Shown here: piece after piece, positions 37,801 to 44,675 of the stretch
Position numbering within the stretch: the stretch's first letter is position 1
How the letters are laid out: every line of letters begins with the position of its first letter
Origin: JAAXVQ01 sp964604705
GTDB lineage: Bacteria; Oederibacteriota; JAAXVQ01
DNA length: 64,000 nt
Assembly: GCA_964604705.1 (NCBI GenBank)
Contig: CAZSAP010000002.1
Coordinates: forward strand, 258,501-322,500
Reading direction: 5' to 3'
Made by a program: the position numbers and the translations under genes
The notes under the pieces: generated by a model
Databases searched by the model: none
Told to the model about the DNA's origin: nothing
Seen by the model: only the letters and a program-made list of their open reading frames with translations

Positions 37801-40800
37801 CCAACTTCATGCTTGAGCCTGAGATATCCGACACAGTAATGGCCTTGATGCCCGCATCCACTTTGGCCACTTCCTTGACTACATCGCGAATGCCCATTTG
37901 ATACCCGGCACCCAGGCGGCCCAGGATGTACGCGCCGATTTCACCCTGCCGATCAATCCCCGTGGCGACCACGTGACTGATTTCATGCATGACCAACTTG
38001 GTTAGTTTGGTCCGATCGCTTTCACTGAACTTATCAATTTGGTTGGCGTTTAAATATACGGTCTCGCCATCCACCACGGCCAAGCCATGGAGACGTGGAT
38101 CCATGCCCTCGGAAATCCGCAGATTGATCGAGCGAACACCCGGAACGCTCAACTGCTGCTTAAGTTGCTCAAGTTGCTTAACCGCTTCCCCGTGTTGTTT
38201 CAGGGTCTCAACCTCGTCGGCGGTCCGACGTGCTTTGGTCTCCAGCGCGTCCTTCTCGCGTGCAACTGCGTCCAAAGCCGCATTCACCTTGCCCAGCAAG
38301 GTCGCAGTATCCACCACCCCCTTGCCATCGGCCTGTACGGCGATGCCAGAGGTTCCCAATACTTTTTCCACTTTGGCCCGAATGCTCGGCGCGGCTTCAC
38401 TCAGCGATTTGGATTTGGCCTGGATCTGAGCCAGATCCACCACTGCGCCCTTTGCCCCTTGGGGAGCCAACGTTTGCCCGGAAATCTGCCGGGTCACCAC
38501 AATGTTGGTGCCCATCTTGGTTGGGAGCGAGAAAAGGGCATCGGCCGGTGCTTGCTCAGCCGGAATCCCAAACGCAACTTCAACTTTTCCGAGTTGGTTA
38601 TCCCGGTAGAACGAGAGTGTGTACTTGCCATTGCCCTCGGATTTAAGCGAGGCATACTCTAAAGAAGACACCCCGAGCGTAGCCAACTTTTCATCCAAGG
38701 CCTTGAGCCCCGTGTACACGTCTCCCCGGACGGAGTCCCAATTGCGATCGTTCCACATGGCCGAAAGGACGCCATTGAAAGCCTGGCCACTTTCGTCGCG
38801 ATCCGCAAGATGCGTGGCGGTCCACTGCCAGCGTGCATCACCCGAAACATGCGTGGAAACGAGATTGGCCTCTGCCTCCATACGCCCATTCCGTTCGTTA
38901 TAGGAAAACGCATTTTCAGGGATGCGTTGCGCTTCTAAGGTTCCATCCAAAACGGTGCTAATGTTCCACAACGCTTCCCCGTCCAACACTCCACGCTTGG
39001 CCTGGTAAGCATGTGCGGCCTCATGCGCAGGCATGGCCGCCATGTCCGCGACAATCATCTCGCGCAATTCTTCCTTGGTGGGGGTACGCTGGTTGTCCAG
39101 CTTGAAGATGGCCCCAATGCCTCCGTCCAAGGACGCTGGGTTGTAAAATTCGGGATTAAGGAACATGACCGCTTGACCGTTAACCGGTTTAAACGCGCCG
39201 GACTGCAGGTCTGTGGCAAACTGGATCTTATCCATTGCCTGGAAATAGAGTTTGATGACGCGCGGATCTTTCTGCGCCAAGCGATCAAATCCATCCATAA
39301 TCATCTGCCGGAATTCTGTTGGCGTGAACAAGGCTTGGCTGGCCGGATAGCTGCGGAACGCCTGGGTGTAACCCACCATAGCTTCGTCGAGCATCTTGGG
39401 ATACTCTTGGCGGACCTGTTCATAACTCTTAGGCGACCAAACCAATGCCTGCTCTGGGCCAAGGAGATCCTCTGAACAGCTGATGGAAGCAGATGAGAGA
39501 ACAATAGCGATTAGACCCAAAGAAATATACCGTTTGATAACTGTCCATACACCGCTTAATCCGCGTACCAAAACTTTCAACGGATTGAATGTGACCTGGC
39601 GTTGTGATTTTCCAAGCGTGTCCGCAGGCTGGTTGCCTAACGCCGTAATACTGCCGCGGGATTGTACGTTTGCCGCTTCCGCAATGAGCGCCTTAATATC
39701 CGCCCATGACTTAGCGGACCAATCTTGCGCTAATAACTTTTCTACAGCTTCCACCGAGAGCTTGAGCTCCTTGCCCTTGGCGCGGATGGCATCTTTACTT
39801 TGTTGGATAATCTCGGGCGGATTTTCGTTTAAATGCCTGCTCTGAACAAAAAGTGGCAACGCCAACATTTCCATTTGTTCAGCCGCACTAACGGGAGCCT
39901 GTTGTTGTGTTCTAATTTCGCTCATTTCTTCGTCCGTAAGCCGGGTCATGGCTTCCGGTGATGCTGTTTGTCCTTCCGGTAACAACACCTGCATTTTTTG
40001 AGGAACGGCATTAAATGTGTGCCCTTTCTCAACTCTCACCAAAGACCTCAGTCCTTCGGCGCTCCAAGGAGTTTGGTAAAAATAAGGCATGGCGATGGTT
40101 TGGGTGTCGTCTAAAATGCCTTTAACCGGGGTGGCACGTTCCACATCCATTTGTTGAATGCTATCTATGTCTGCAAGAATCCGGCCCTGATCCCCGCCCA
40201 GCCAAATACTGACCTTGTTGTCGGCCTCGACCCGCAACGAATAATCCCAATGTCCATCTGCGATCTGGTAATGAATTTCCGTGCCTATGGGTAGTTGCTT
40301 GAGATTCACTTGATGAACCGGCGTGGCTTTTTGCGCCCAGGCGTTGTTAAAAACAGCGCTGGCACCTTGAACAGTGTACGCAGGTGAGACCGATTGATCG
40401 CCCATGGCCCAGGTCCCCGGTTGGACCGAAGTCGTTTCTTCGACTTGCTCGATCGGCTGTTTTAAAGCTACTTGGGCCTCCCCTTTCTGGGCCTCGGCAT
40501 AGGCGTCCAGTGCCTTTTTTACATCCGCAGATAATGTTTCATTAACGACAATGCCGCTAACCCCCACCGCACGCGCGACATCAACCGCCTTTTTATACGT
40601 CTCCAACATTTGAGCATCTTCGGGGTGGAAACCCAAAACCGAACTAAATACCGGCCCGTCGACACTAAGCTTTACACCATGGGCAGCCGCCAACTTCCGC
40701 AAGGCCGCGGTTTGATTCTTAAAGATCGAGAGCGCCAAGAGTCGTTCAGGATGCAAGCTGTCAACTTCTGCTCCCAAGGCCAGGGTCTTCCCTTTGGTCG

Positions 40801-43800
40801 CGGAAGCATCCGCCACAGCTGCGGTCACGGTTGGGACTTGCCCTTTGAGCATCATGGTCTTGATGACGAGATTAAACACATCGGCCACGGGATCGCCCGT
40901 GCTTACGTCCACATTGACCTTGCTGCTGCCGCTTACGGACTTCCGCCCGATTTGCTTAAGCTGCGCCATGGCCTGTGGATCGGCGGCCACCGAAGCGGCC
41001 AGGGTCTTTACCCGGTCCATCAAATATGCGGCATCGCTCACCGCAGATTGTCCTTCTTTGGCTTTGGCTTGTTGCAACGCTGCCTTGAGTTCCTGCGCGG
41101 TCAGTGTTTGGCGGGGTTGTATGACTTGCAGCTTCATGAGGGTCCAGTTCACCAAGTCCAAAAATCCGGAATTCTGAGTCTGATCCCAATCCAAGTCTGC
41201 ATTAAACTTTTTCATTACCGCAGATGCCAGACGATAGTTGATGGCACGTGTGGAGAACGTGGCATTCGGCAGAAGCTGATTGACCAAGGTTGCCATTTGC
41301 TCAATGGTTTCCGACCCTAGCTTCTGTCCCTGCAGCTTGGCATCCACACCAATCGTGTGCAAAAACACAGATTGAGCGACCGGATCCACATTCAAATTAA
41401 CTCCCGCTTGGAAGTTAGCGAGCAAATCATCTTGAGATAGCTCGACAGCCGTCTTATTCATGCTGGCAAACTTCTCAACCGTATCCACCAACACCATGTA
41501 GTTTATCGCGTTGCTCCCGGCAGATGTATCGGCGACCCGCACGGCCACCAAATCCTTGGGAGAACGACCACTGCGAAGCGCCGCCTCGGCCGCTTGGGCA
41601 AGGTTTTGATTCTGGCCCAACTCCAACACGGGCCACTCATTGGCCAGCGGAGACGCTGCGTTGGCCTTTCCAAGTGCCTGTGCCAAATTGGCACCAATCA
41701 CTGATGCCAATGGTTCGCTACGCAGCTGTTCCTGTGTTTGTTTAACGGCTTCTGCGGGCGCCACTTTCTCCTGAGCCGTTGTCACGGCCGATACACCCAC
41801 GGTGTTAATCAACTGGGCCAAGTAGGAATTGCCGTTGGCTAAAAGATTGGCCGGAACTTTCCGCCCTTGATTCAAATACTTGGCCAGCTGCTCACCTTGT
41901 GCGAGATCGCGGGCAAACTCCAATACTTTTTCTTCTGGCGATTTGGCCTGATCCGGTTCGGTAATGCCCTCGGCATTTAGCGTGGTCAGAGGGGTCTGGT
42001 GCCAAATCACGGAGAAGAGCGCCAACAGTTGAGGATCTTTTAATCCCTGTTCCAAAACAAACCGTACCCGGGCAATATTCCCTTGATCCGACGCAGTCAG
42101 TTCCTTCAAACGCCCCACCACGGTTTCTACGGTTGTGCGGAAGGTCGAGCCTTCAAACTCAGGACGCCCAAACCCGATGGTTTGCTGCGAAAAGGCAATG
42201 GCCTTGGCGATCAGATCATCTTCGGGCATGGCATTCACGCCGCGCCCGTTTTCCGAAGTCCCCACCGAAGACGAGACCACACCCAAAACCGGTAAGAAAA
42301 ATCCTCCCAACATCCCCAACCAACCCGAGTTGGCCGATGGCGCCAAGGATGCAGTCTGCATTGCACTGGCGGTGGATACAGATGCGTTCATCACCCAAGG
42401 GCCCAACTGTTGGAACAAGGTCGCGCCCACCAGACCCAGACTCATACCCGCCGCGGCTTTGGCCCATTCGGGAGTTTTGGCGTTGCTCAGCAGGAGGAAT
42501 CCCGCCAGCAAGAAGGCTCCAACCAACACCACTTGGGTGGCCGAAAACGCGGCCAAAGGCAGGGTCACAAACGGAGCGGCTACAAACGCAATCACAATGC
42601 CCGCGATGGCTCCGGCCAGATATCCAGGATGCACGGACGTCAGCGATTCCCGAACACGTGTTCCGAACTCACTCACGGATTTTAGCCCGGCTTGGACCGA
42701 GGCAAGAATCCCAGAACGCGCTTGTGCTTTATCTTCGATGCCCAATATTTTCCCACGGTTGGCTTGGAGAGTCGCAGTCTCAACAATCTCAAACTCATAG
42801 CCGTTGCCCAGCTCTTCTTTGGCCTTAATGAATTTTTGATACGCGGAGGTATCGCCCGCCACTTTCGAAGGACGCAAAACCACGGAATAGTTAGCACCTT
42901 TTACCGGGAAGGCATAAATTTTTTGCTGCAGATTGGACTGCATCTGATCAAAATCAAACATCGTATCATTGGCGCCTGGAGTGTATTGCTTCAGTGCATC
43001 CAGATACGCGGCTTGGAAATCCTGAGAGTCATGACTCTTGTCCATGAGTTCTCGGAGCAAATCGATGTTCAACACCGAGGTCATATACTTGAGAAAGACC
43101 ATGTCGTTAAACGCCGACCGCGGGGCAAACAGATTCTCTTTCTGGGCCAACAATTCTTCGGCAGGAACACGTTTGTTTCGGAGCAATGAAAAGTAAGGAT
43201 TTTCATCGTACGTACGCGTGATACGGGGCTTTACTGTAATAAACGAGATACCGCGTTTCTTAAATGCGTTTTCCACTCCAAAATGGTGAAACCCGCCGGT
43301 AATCAACACTGCCGCATTTTGTTTGTGTTTGTCCATCTGCGACAAAATATTTTCAACAAATGCATCCGAACGCTGGTCGGCAACGTCGTAAAAATTGGCG
43401 GCCAACACCAAGTATTCATCCAATTTAACCACACCCGGATCCAGGTCCGAAGATACTGCATTCCTATAGCAAAGGTTGTCCAAAAAGCCGACCAATTTGG
43501 TAACCGAAAACTCAGATTTATGCGTCCGATAATAATCCAAATCCTTGGCCGTGGCGCTGATGGTTAGCATGTTGGACATGATTCTTAATAAGAACAAATA
43601 ATGATCCAATAACCTTTGGTCTTGCGATGTATAGAGGCGTTCCCGAATGCCGCGGTCCAAATCCGAAGCATCGCTTAACAGCTTATCGTAATCTGAATCT
43701 GTACTGACCGGCAGCTTATGTGTGGCCGCATACAAGTTAAGTACAGGGAACCCCCCCAATGATACGCCTTGTTCCTTGGCTTGTTCCAAAAGAAAATTGC

Positions 43801-44488
43801 AATAGGTCTCCAGGGTTATCAGTTCAACATCGTATTGTTCGCGAAAGTGATCGAGCTTGGCCAACTGTGTGGAGTAAAGCGGAACTTTAAGTTTCTCCAA
43901 AAGCGTCTTCAAATCCTCGCAATGCCCTTGGGTTTCTTCCTTTAGGAACTTCATCAGGGTTTCTTTGTTTTGATCGTACAGGGCCTGACTCTCAATGCCT
44001 TCCAACATCAGCGGTTTTTGACCGGTGGCGGCAAGATATTCCGCTCCGGTGATACGTCCGCGCTTTAAGAAATATTGTCCCACATTGGTTTTAACAGACT
44101 CTCTGGGGAACTTCGCCAACTTATCCACGCTGACGGTCGCACTTTCGCCCTCGACACCAATGAGTTGAATGCCGTTTTCCTTGGACAGTGTGCCCAACAA
44201 AGCAGCAATGTTGCTCTGCACTTCATAATTGCAATGCAAGTCATGTACGTAGACAATGACTTTATTGCTCTTGCCTTGGTAGCTGCTTACCACCCGGCCA
44301 AGTTCAGGCGAGACATTTACACTCGCCCCGTTGGCCTTGACGGGTACCGTGTTTTGCAGCTTGGCCGGGTTGGCCGGGTAGGTGGTCGCTTCAAAGGCAA
44401 ACGCCATGTAAGGAAAAACAAACGAAACCATAACAAAAACTGCAATGGTCTTGGACCATATCCGCCAAAGTGGGGATCGCCAATTCAT
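25823..44488 (-). CDS. Giant protein 2: multidomain envelope protein with EreA/ChaN-like, HExxH, kinase-like and amidoligase-like parts (about 6,221 aa)
   Basis: The start at 44488 has GGAGG four bases upstream and aligns with giant 1; an in-frame ATG at 44557 with AAGGGAG eight bases upstream adds 23 residues. Order by residue: signal peptide 10-32; EreA/ChaN-like domain 60-410 (DLHCNYEVQ, His85; GVEG, Glu113; GGFHHFG near 402); membrane cluster 620-700; lipobox-like segment ending SISC (Cys1671); HEAAH (His1822); HExxH module A (His2168); HETFH (His2316); kinase-like domain about 2750-2910 (GSYSNVY, HGDVRGEN, YIDFWEA); second lipobox-like segment (Cys3170); HENLH (His3342); HEFIE (3660); membrane cluster 3690-3755; P-loop GPDASGK (3763-3769) with a cytidylate-kinase-like context; second kinase-like segment (HGDLNATN, His4872); module B (His5257); amidoligase-like segment 5406-5623; module C (His5908); membrane segments 6040-6083; C-terminal region ending DSAA. 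No frameshift is visible. Overall function unknown. Confidence 0.85.
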   Translation of the reverse strand: MNWRSPLWRIWSKTIAVFVMVSFVFPYMAFAFEATTYPANPAKLQNTVPVKANGASVNVSPELGRVVSSYQGKSNKVIVYVHDLHCNYEVQSNIAALLGTLSKENGIQLIGVEGESATVSVDKLAKFPRESVKTNVGQYFLKRGRITGAEYLAATGQKPLMLEGIESQALYDQNKETLMKFLKEETQGHCEDLKTLLEKLKVPLYSTQLAKLDHFREQYDVELITLETYCNFLLEQAKEQGVSLGGFPVLNLYAATHKLPVSTDSDYDKLLSDASDLDRGIRERLYTSQDQRLLDHYLFLLRIMSNMLTISATAKDLDYYRTHKSEFSVTKLVGFLDNLCYRNAVSSDLDPGVVKLDEYLVLAANFYDVADQRSDAFVENILSQMDKHKQNAAVLITGGFHHFGVENAFKKRGISFITVKPRITRTYDENPYFSLLRNKRVPAEELLAQKENLFAPRSAFNDMVFLKYMTSVLNIDLLRELMDKSHDSQDFQAAYLDALKQYTPGANDTMFDFDQMQSNLQQKIYAFPVKGANYSVVLRPSKVAGDTSAYQKFIKAKEELGNGYEFEIVETATLQANRGKILGIEDKAQARSGILASVQAGLKSVSEFGTRVRESLTSVHPGYLAGAIAGIVIAFVAAPFVTLPLAAFSATQVVLVGAFLLAGFLLLSNAKTPEWAKAAAGMSLGLVGATLFQQLGPWVMNASVSTASAMQTASLAPSANSGWLGMLGGFFLPVLGVVSSSVGTSENGRGVNAMPEDDLIAKAIAFSQQTIGFGRPEFEGSTFRTTVETVVGRLKELTASDQGNIARVRFVLEQGLKDPQLLALFSVIWHQTPLTTLNAEGITEPDQAKSPEEKVLEFARDLAQGEQLAKYLNQGRKVPANLLANGNSYLAQLINTVGVSAVTTAQEKVAPAEAVKQTQEQLRSEPLASVIGANLAQALGKANAASPLANEWPVLELGQNQNLAQAAEAALRSGRSPKDLVAVRVADTSAGSNAINYMVLVDTVEKFASMNKTAVELSQDDLLANFQAGVNLNVDPVAQSVFLHTIGVDAKLQGQKLGSETIEQMATLVNQLLPNATFSTRAINYRLASAVMKKFNADLDWDQTQNSGFLDLVNWTLMKLQVIQPRQTLTAQELKAALQQAKAKEGQSAVSDAAYLMDRVKTLAASVAADPQAMAQLKQIGRKSVSGSSKVNVDVSTGDPVADVFNLVIKTMMLKGQVPTVTAAVADASATKGKTLALGAEVDSLHPERLLALSIFKNQTAALRKLAAAHGVKLSVDGPVFSSVLGFHPEDAQMLETYKKAVDVARAVGVSGIVVNETLSADVKKALDAYAEAQKGEAQVALKQPIEQVEETTSVQPGTWAMGDQSVSPAYTVQGASAVFNNAWAQKATPVHQVNLKQLPIGTEIHYQIADGHWDYSLRVEADNKVSIWLGGDQGRILADIDSIQQMDVERATPVKGILDDTQTIAMPYFYQTPWSAEGLRSLVRVEKGHTFNAVPQKMQVLLPEGQTASPEAMTRLTDEEMSEIRTQQQAPVSAAEQMEMLALPLFVQSRHLNENPPEIIQQSKDAIRAKGKELKLSVEAVEKLLAQDWSAKSWADIKALIAEAANVQSRGSITALGNQPADTLGKSQRQVTFNPLKVLVRGLSGVWTVIKRYISLGLIAIVLSSASISCSEDLLGPEQALVWSPKSYEQVRQEYPKMLDEAMVGYTQAFRSYPASQALFTPTEFRQMIMDGFDRLAQKDPRVIKLYFQAMDKIQFATDLQSGAFKPVNGQAVMFLNPEFYNPASLDGGIGAIFKLDNQRTPTKEELREMIVADMAAMPAHEAAHAYQAKRGVLDGEALWNISTVLDGTLEAQRIPENAFSYNERNGRMEAEANLVSTHVSGDARWQWTATHLADRDESGQAFNGVLSAMWNDRNWDSVRGDVYTGLKALDEKLATLGVSSLEYASLKSEGNGKYTLSFYRDNQLGKVEVAFGIPAEQAPADALFSLPTKMGTNIVVTRQISGQTLAPQGAKGAVVDLAQIQAKSKSLSEAAPSIRAKVEKVLGTSGIAVQADGKGVVDTATLLGKVNAALDAVAREKDALETKARRTADEVETLKQHGEAVKQLEQLKQQLSVPGVRSINLRISEGMDPRLHGLAVVDGETVYLNANQIDKFSESDRTKLTKLVMHEISHVVATGIDRQGEIGAYILGRLGAGYQMGIRDVVKEVAKVDAGIKAITVSDISGSSMKLAAAGAAAKGLAFTPAEVAQVKKAFQERNIISIRTDGTRETGKAFYEPQKLNIYINTFSPDSVARVMQAKGISKVEAVIALAEGVYQHETFHRRVKTGDRQNKFFNNQMLFGLFQSVQNAADSKLQELASIVETVVGNLYGYPRTEVDEKGIPVLFEEAVANYIEVATAIKAGDSGSYNRDKIFVLAMNQLLAQLKARLKDPQLGAFIDKVTQMAGTQSDYQKPVQIDFTELSSYLNAYRNGNAPKTFDQTATGKALSAYFGLGTAVAAKGKKVQASKDLRAARTETFAEVDQRSAGSLVQPSTTYQQMLQKHMNGIRASLQHSITDAALRARAEQELANLVSGKTALAVRTVAAIEGGIAVQNLSAGKLDVIMEAQMPQGLRESTFVHEAVEAVLQQLGVQRAHAIAFVTEQAVFPESMALKLQDINQSHYDASHLAELAKDENLQAELVAIDQQTGVNPYVKDQQKANAQRVADAAKQQIQLIQTGQAKGNTQAYTDRNGKTMEIPVVAYADLPVGKRLNHGSYSNVYTAEFNGKQVAFLARKAMDPQAGGDFQLPTMNAQEIQNFNDTILETYANYQTYAGLTYQNHPVAPEIYAVVKNENGQVIGYLSELLPGKELSELTVVGALSEAQLESALTQLKDQLLLLHSKGLRHGDVRGENTLVRVNSDGSVVARYIDFWEANGNWSEAEDMELYNRMEGVARWEIQPENVAQTLAQRKAQKDKERNQKFLNEHRKGIETLNDAFYSFREALQDNNLDAADEVLGQMRRVVRVGTKETRLWTLDDFKELQGALAKALPEFLAQINTLVGAQAPVAVIEAQKNYVDQLNKLNEEWSAFFGVPLVQTKATEAVASVEQSAQVQTAVRAGEQNPAEQGLVEQNLPAAVEATTPVQQVAASIGNLNDQPVPEGSTNPVISTMNAITSKLSMTVLGIFAAVTLASCPQSLKKDRGVPTLAPKAELLVKQEAEKRTVQVGLIRDGVSSTRTFDVPESAGTREILSQAVVQIPNGTMLQLVLKKSPEDLKALERGRTMAINNVRATLAKTTELGLSAKSVKALNRLLPILENTPVDQINIVSNIALEGQAPNAMVDEKGRVFLAAELINNEEWLAGSLVHENLHPIIDNIYQIPRGDYQGYWSSETKVVDLTVSVMGPMVDAAVVGNETDGYKLMLTTIDLKLKANDPHIQQAVIKRVAEELKKLQGKSGQTKLKQFLENLKDGDPQKLEPYVTPLIDAIQKAVKESEGQRGFYGNKTEAALTGILQAFFATNEDVRAQVAALAAQNGIVIGVGVQLSREAVRFAMNNLTAYQMKAFYDFFGKKGSIKSVRDSQNYLTRGFKNLRTSLRGTMYEAQATKARKLLDRMRSGEAVPVKVEGQVRTISGIEIRRINAKDASQLSPEVAQHVNAIGAFFSMEGNIGVINVMNNVDLEEAAIHEFIEAVAGEDHETVTKMQEFAKYSLGTMSVSRSFWRQFAWPTRIVATIGAAAGMLAVGVTVGFWIGLGVVSAGVIAALVGGVFLMIWGLVNFGRNKFVITIDGPDASGKKEIAQVLSRYYRYPYVEAGTYYRTFAQILKESGWNRQQLLDLSKDLDNPKNRDIFEKVIVAKLKGVDLDMAFDRRAVDKSMRVYAQGKEMGGRKELTDVVMPSPDMNADQRAAYLETEAMASALGKFAGIEEIVNAQIQKLAKQRNIIVVGQTMGSTLFRKTGQLKFYVTNDDYRARAEKFHHRHFFSDAEIKAAAQALQKRDESDGARARNPLKPVAGAVVLNTGDFDLFEIIDKAKENINIRSNIFVRMYQAARNWSQPLRVLSRAEGEVARMEALEKGAWQGLGDVDNLSLNNHFYGKNMADFIIQDVLDSMIRTVKSTEVRRILFYYRVQKVRELARAVLNVSEWKLIPKIFMQLRDNQIKIIRQGGDEIITLVPGHLPEEAVTDIQNMIRSEVSLHMTDAMSFDVRNLQPAQLGDLKAAIDRINKDFGDKKLVRLAVDAFGPHLYVNVGRNDLAGKFEKEMKATGATLAEDQKTGRLIVSIIQKRLREAKLEAATLDLLDIAKITSPEEQKATDKEGLQYLKDGRNLRVTMTIGAILGSAVVQEKFRQKLDSASEEEARALLDAWSKDPQSSGKIKIEEGVAPKANLEGAFKDVIKTQRLGVAIPMLQESTAELSNVLVEASGAIIHGLKQSIGKNNVEVRSVATNIVPIKDNNFSHSLIGESVQKELASRTEEYNKLRRDENGYARETDENGNMLFDALVPWQYSAYGLEFFAREHIKNANKYNRMVPKVMVGRAPPSAGPDKINLLVFGKDKTHLIEVEGQYFGPFVTQVTENIAAALAKERGLTLEAAKRDTAFMAEVNEKAAALVVGQLEDENLPLLKFKAINDYISYGAGDEMIAMPHLYVKDVVDALQQGRVEEALPRFLDRLEAKINNPQNQNTAKVRLAAVYSSVSTADVMTKGIEQLQQEVQIAGMARTPADGRIVPFQAKHVSIAREVLLGKARTKLLDLFKNPSAHAKVEAEIRARQAQGNTSWFSRLATRVGLVKAKATEEGYLKPAVEPGQEQAFMAKRFGREYSSLEEQFAALQAMYAVDPVHIAKPIRLEYDEQGKLKGYRMERIDGVTLLQYMDETGKALPEAMRNEIREVVTRLHEAGLVHGDLNATNIMVSRDGKSFKLIDPIGYKQGLQEFGEYSEMALTEAMKEDLKSLDFTFSLRSDDLAAQTVLENTLIRKLPADMPSTPLGRLMERWKNMGQKGLSIGESLQANQASVAMLPGVARMTARLGAPMQHGIVAAIWSGLVSFVSAGALVWQAVSLSVGSFLRRVVVDDTLRMLGHDPSLRMQEFMKAAMTMSQAANTKLTPEELMDEVTLVQAGERVIDKAALDAKSKTLDVQSEQGKALYAILKGAGLEVRSDGKFGISAERIHEAILATQARLADEYTQTEKRRDALSRIASQKATVEELNATLEVNQTAQKLLKSLGESLGARLSDAYDIRITSALVRQSGLAFRGTESAPATVYVSQKKIEKALAKNDRAQLVRLFMHEGGHMLGLPGTAEGEAMAGILSRVLAGYQLSGADIMNEVSKIEKGHRLLLGDGPWAAQGGNVKERYQDAQAIYEFLSATPEKKQAMRADPKLGPRLEGFIRSMATMAAMNKDFSMGTDAEIADSSKMSPAAARAAMKAIADAYTKRGNTVEYKAIDPWRGYPEYYKVVAGPDEGAELYIDGVRNITLDEYAKEGHADIWGNVEGITPLLPVNAGLAKVGNWISGLAQYMNAVIKSTGQTVGPHFHIGSAKPIENAGKMRMAWTEIEGYVLPMVASILDDVTPAIPLLHDRSNPANFASNEEESMGAFGRFISWGRGQDGTEAEHEKFFNVMVKSDGHMEFRMRYPITDPEVMLKLFVLFSAVYNYMESRSKDNGLARRWDPMPFAAYYAQGVNRNQNINDLGEFLTVMNLIISKRNGDSKPFFDKQKMTEFYTKQFLPVVDKVASRPEAMSQFSLDPDILNPGVSYADIKEYMKELASDLGMDPEFAAQGAVRAAGEMLDTDAIARTARLLGEAKPSVQDSIGKVLKMAGMEINAEGKAVFRAEGLNSQLQRALTTLEQERAALEKKAVKSLSDQATLAKYDEARALLESLAATLGQQGTKTFDIYLSQSMDPKLHGLAVVSGNKLFLNSWQVNKLSENNRSFKLMKLLMHEIGHIGGVQATATGEAQAAVLARIASGATMSISDITREVEKTDGRLVLNATESQAATDLAAVGAAQALAFSPEGMLMPLGGAETRLPLSQRVQSVMAAVNQSLPLQMLKKAISLPSGAGFLFRQFGLTGSLRGASAFLVSVVLIAWAGVTAFAAQTGINLILPMVVVGMATLLPTRYLTFRFQAIARSQAVKDALESPAIQTALERLGADAQLNPMVVTTVARELLKTLERVADDPQVADEVLKALAALSDIPGIDATTVRVQLADGMHTYAIPTEVLTRPSLLNRLMILPVVDQDQRPVERKQNSLTLDSAA
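26620..27180 (-). repeat. Giant 2 HExxH module, copy C
   Basis: It encodes a module of about 185 residues: helical start (VLKMAGMEINAEGK), coiled coil, QSMDPKLHGLAVVSGN, LMKLLMHEIGHIGG with His5908, then TGEAQAAVLARI and ISDITREVEKTDG. It shares all these landmarks with copies A and B. Confidence 0.75.
27620..28270 (-). other. Amidoligase-like segment inside giant 2
   Basis: Residues about 5406-5623. EGITPLLPVNAGLAKVG, then GPHFHIGSA (His5500, His5502), and near the end HMEFRMRYPITDPEVMLKL follow the E-x-x-(T/S)P, G-x-H-(V/F)-H-(V/I) and EFR order of the amidoligase/glutamate-cysteine-ligase-like ATP-grasp-free ligases. These enzymes form amide bonds on peptides or cell-wall components. The match is by eye and motifs are spaced loosely, so it is a candidate only. 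Confidence 0.4.
28545..29172 (-). repeat. Giant 2 HExxH module, copy B
   Basis: About 205 residues: ILKGAGLEVRSDGK, a coiled coil, APATVYVSQKKIEKAL, LVRLFMHEGGHMLGL with His5257, TAEGEAMAGILSRV and GADIMNEVSKIEKG. It is more diverged than A and C in the SMDP-x-LHGLAVV part. Confidence 0.7.
37830..38400 (-). repeat. Giant 2 HExxH module, copy A
   Basis: About 190 residues: VLGTSGIAVQADGK, coiled coil, EGMDPRLHGLAVVDGE, LTKLVMHEISHVVAT with His2168, RQGEIGAYILGRL and IRDVVKEVAKVDAG. The closest relative in the window is copy C, 3,700 residues away in the same protein. Confidence 0.75.
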
Positions 44489-44675
44489 AAGGCCTCCAAA
44501 AATATTTTTACTGGATTGAATGCACGTAGTATCGGTAAGTTTTTTCCAACGGATCATGGGAACAGCTCCCTTCAGAAATAAACCCGTCTAAAAAAAGACA
44601 AAATCATACTTCAGCATTTTATACATGACAAAATGCCTATCTCCATAGTCGTGACTCTCCGACTAGTTAATGAAA
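44489..44675 (-). promoter_or_regulatory. Structured leader of giant gene 2
   Basis: The untranslated leader is about 110 to 180 bases, depending on which start is used. It contains a 6-bp hairpin TAGTCG...CGACTA (about 44646-44666) and a 7-bp hairpin GCATTTT...AAAATGC (about 44614-44637), then AAGGGAG before the ATG at 44557 and GGAGG before the ATG at 44488. I recognise no known riboswitch class. Confidence 0.45.

Noticed and set aside
44489..44675. Known riboswitch (c-di-GMP or fluoride type) before giant gene 2
   Set aside because: Hairpins are present but the conserved loop sequences of those classes are not.
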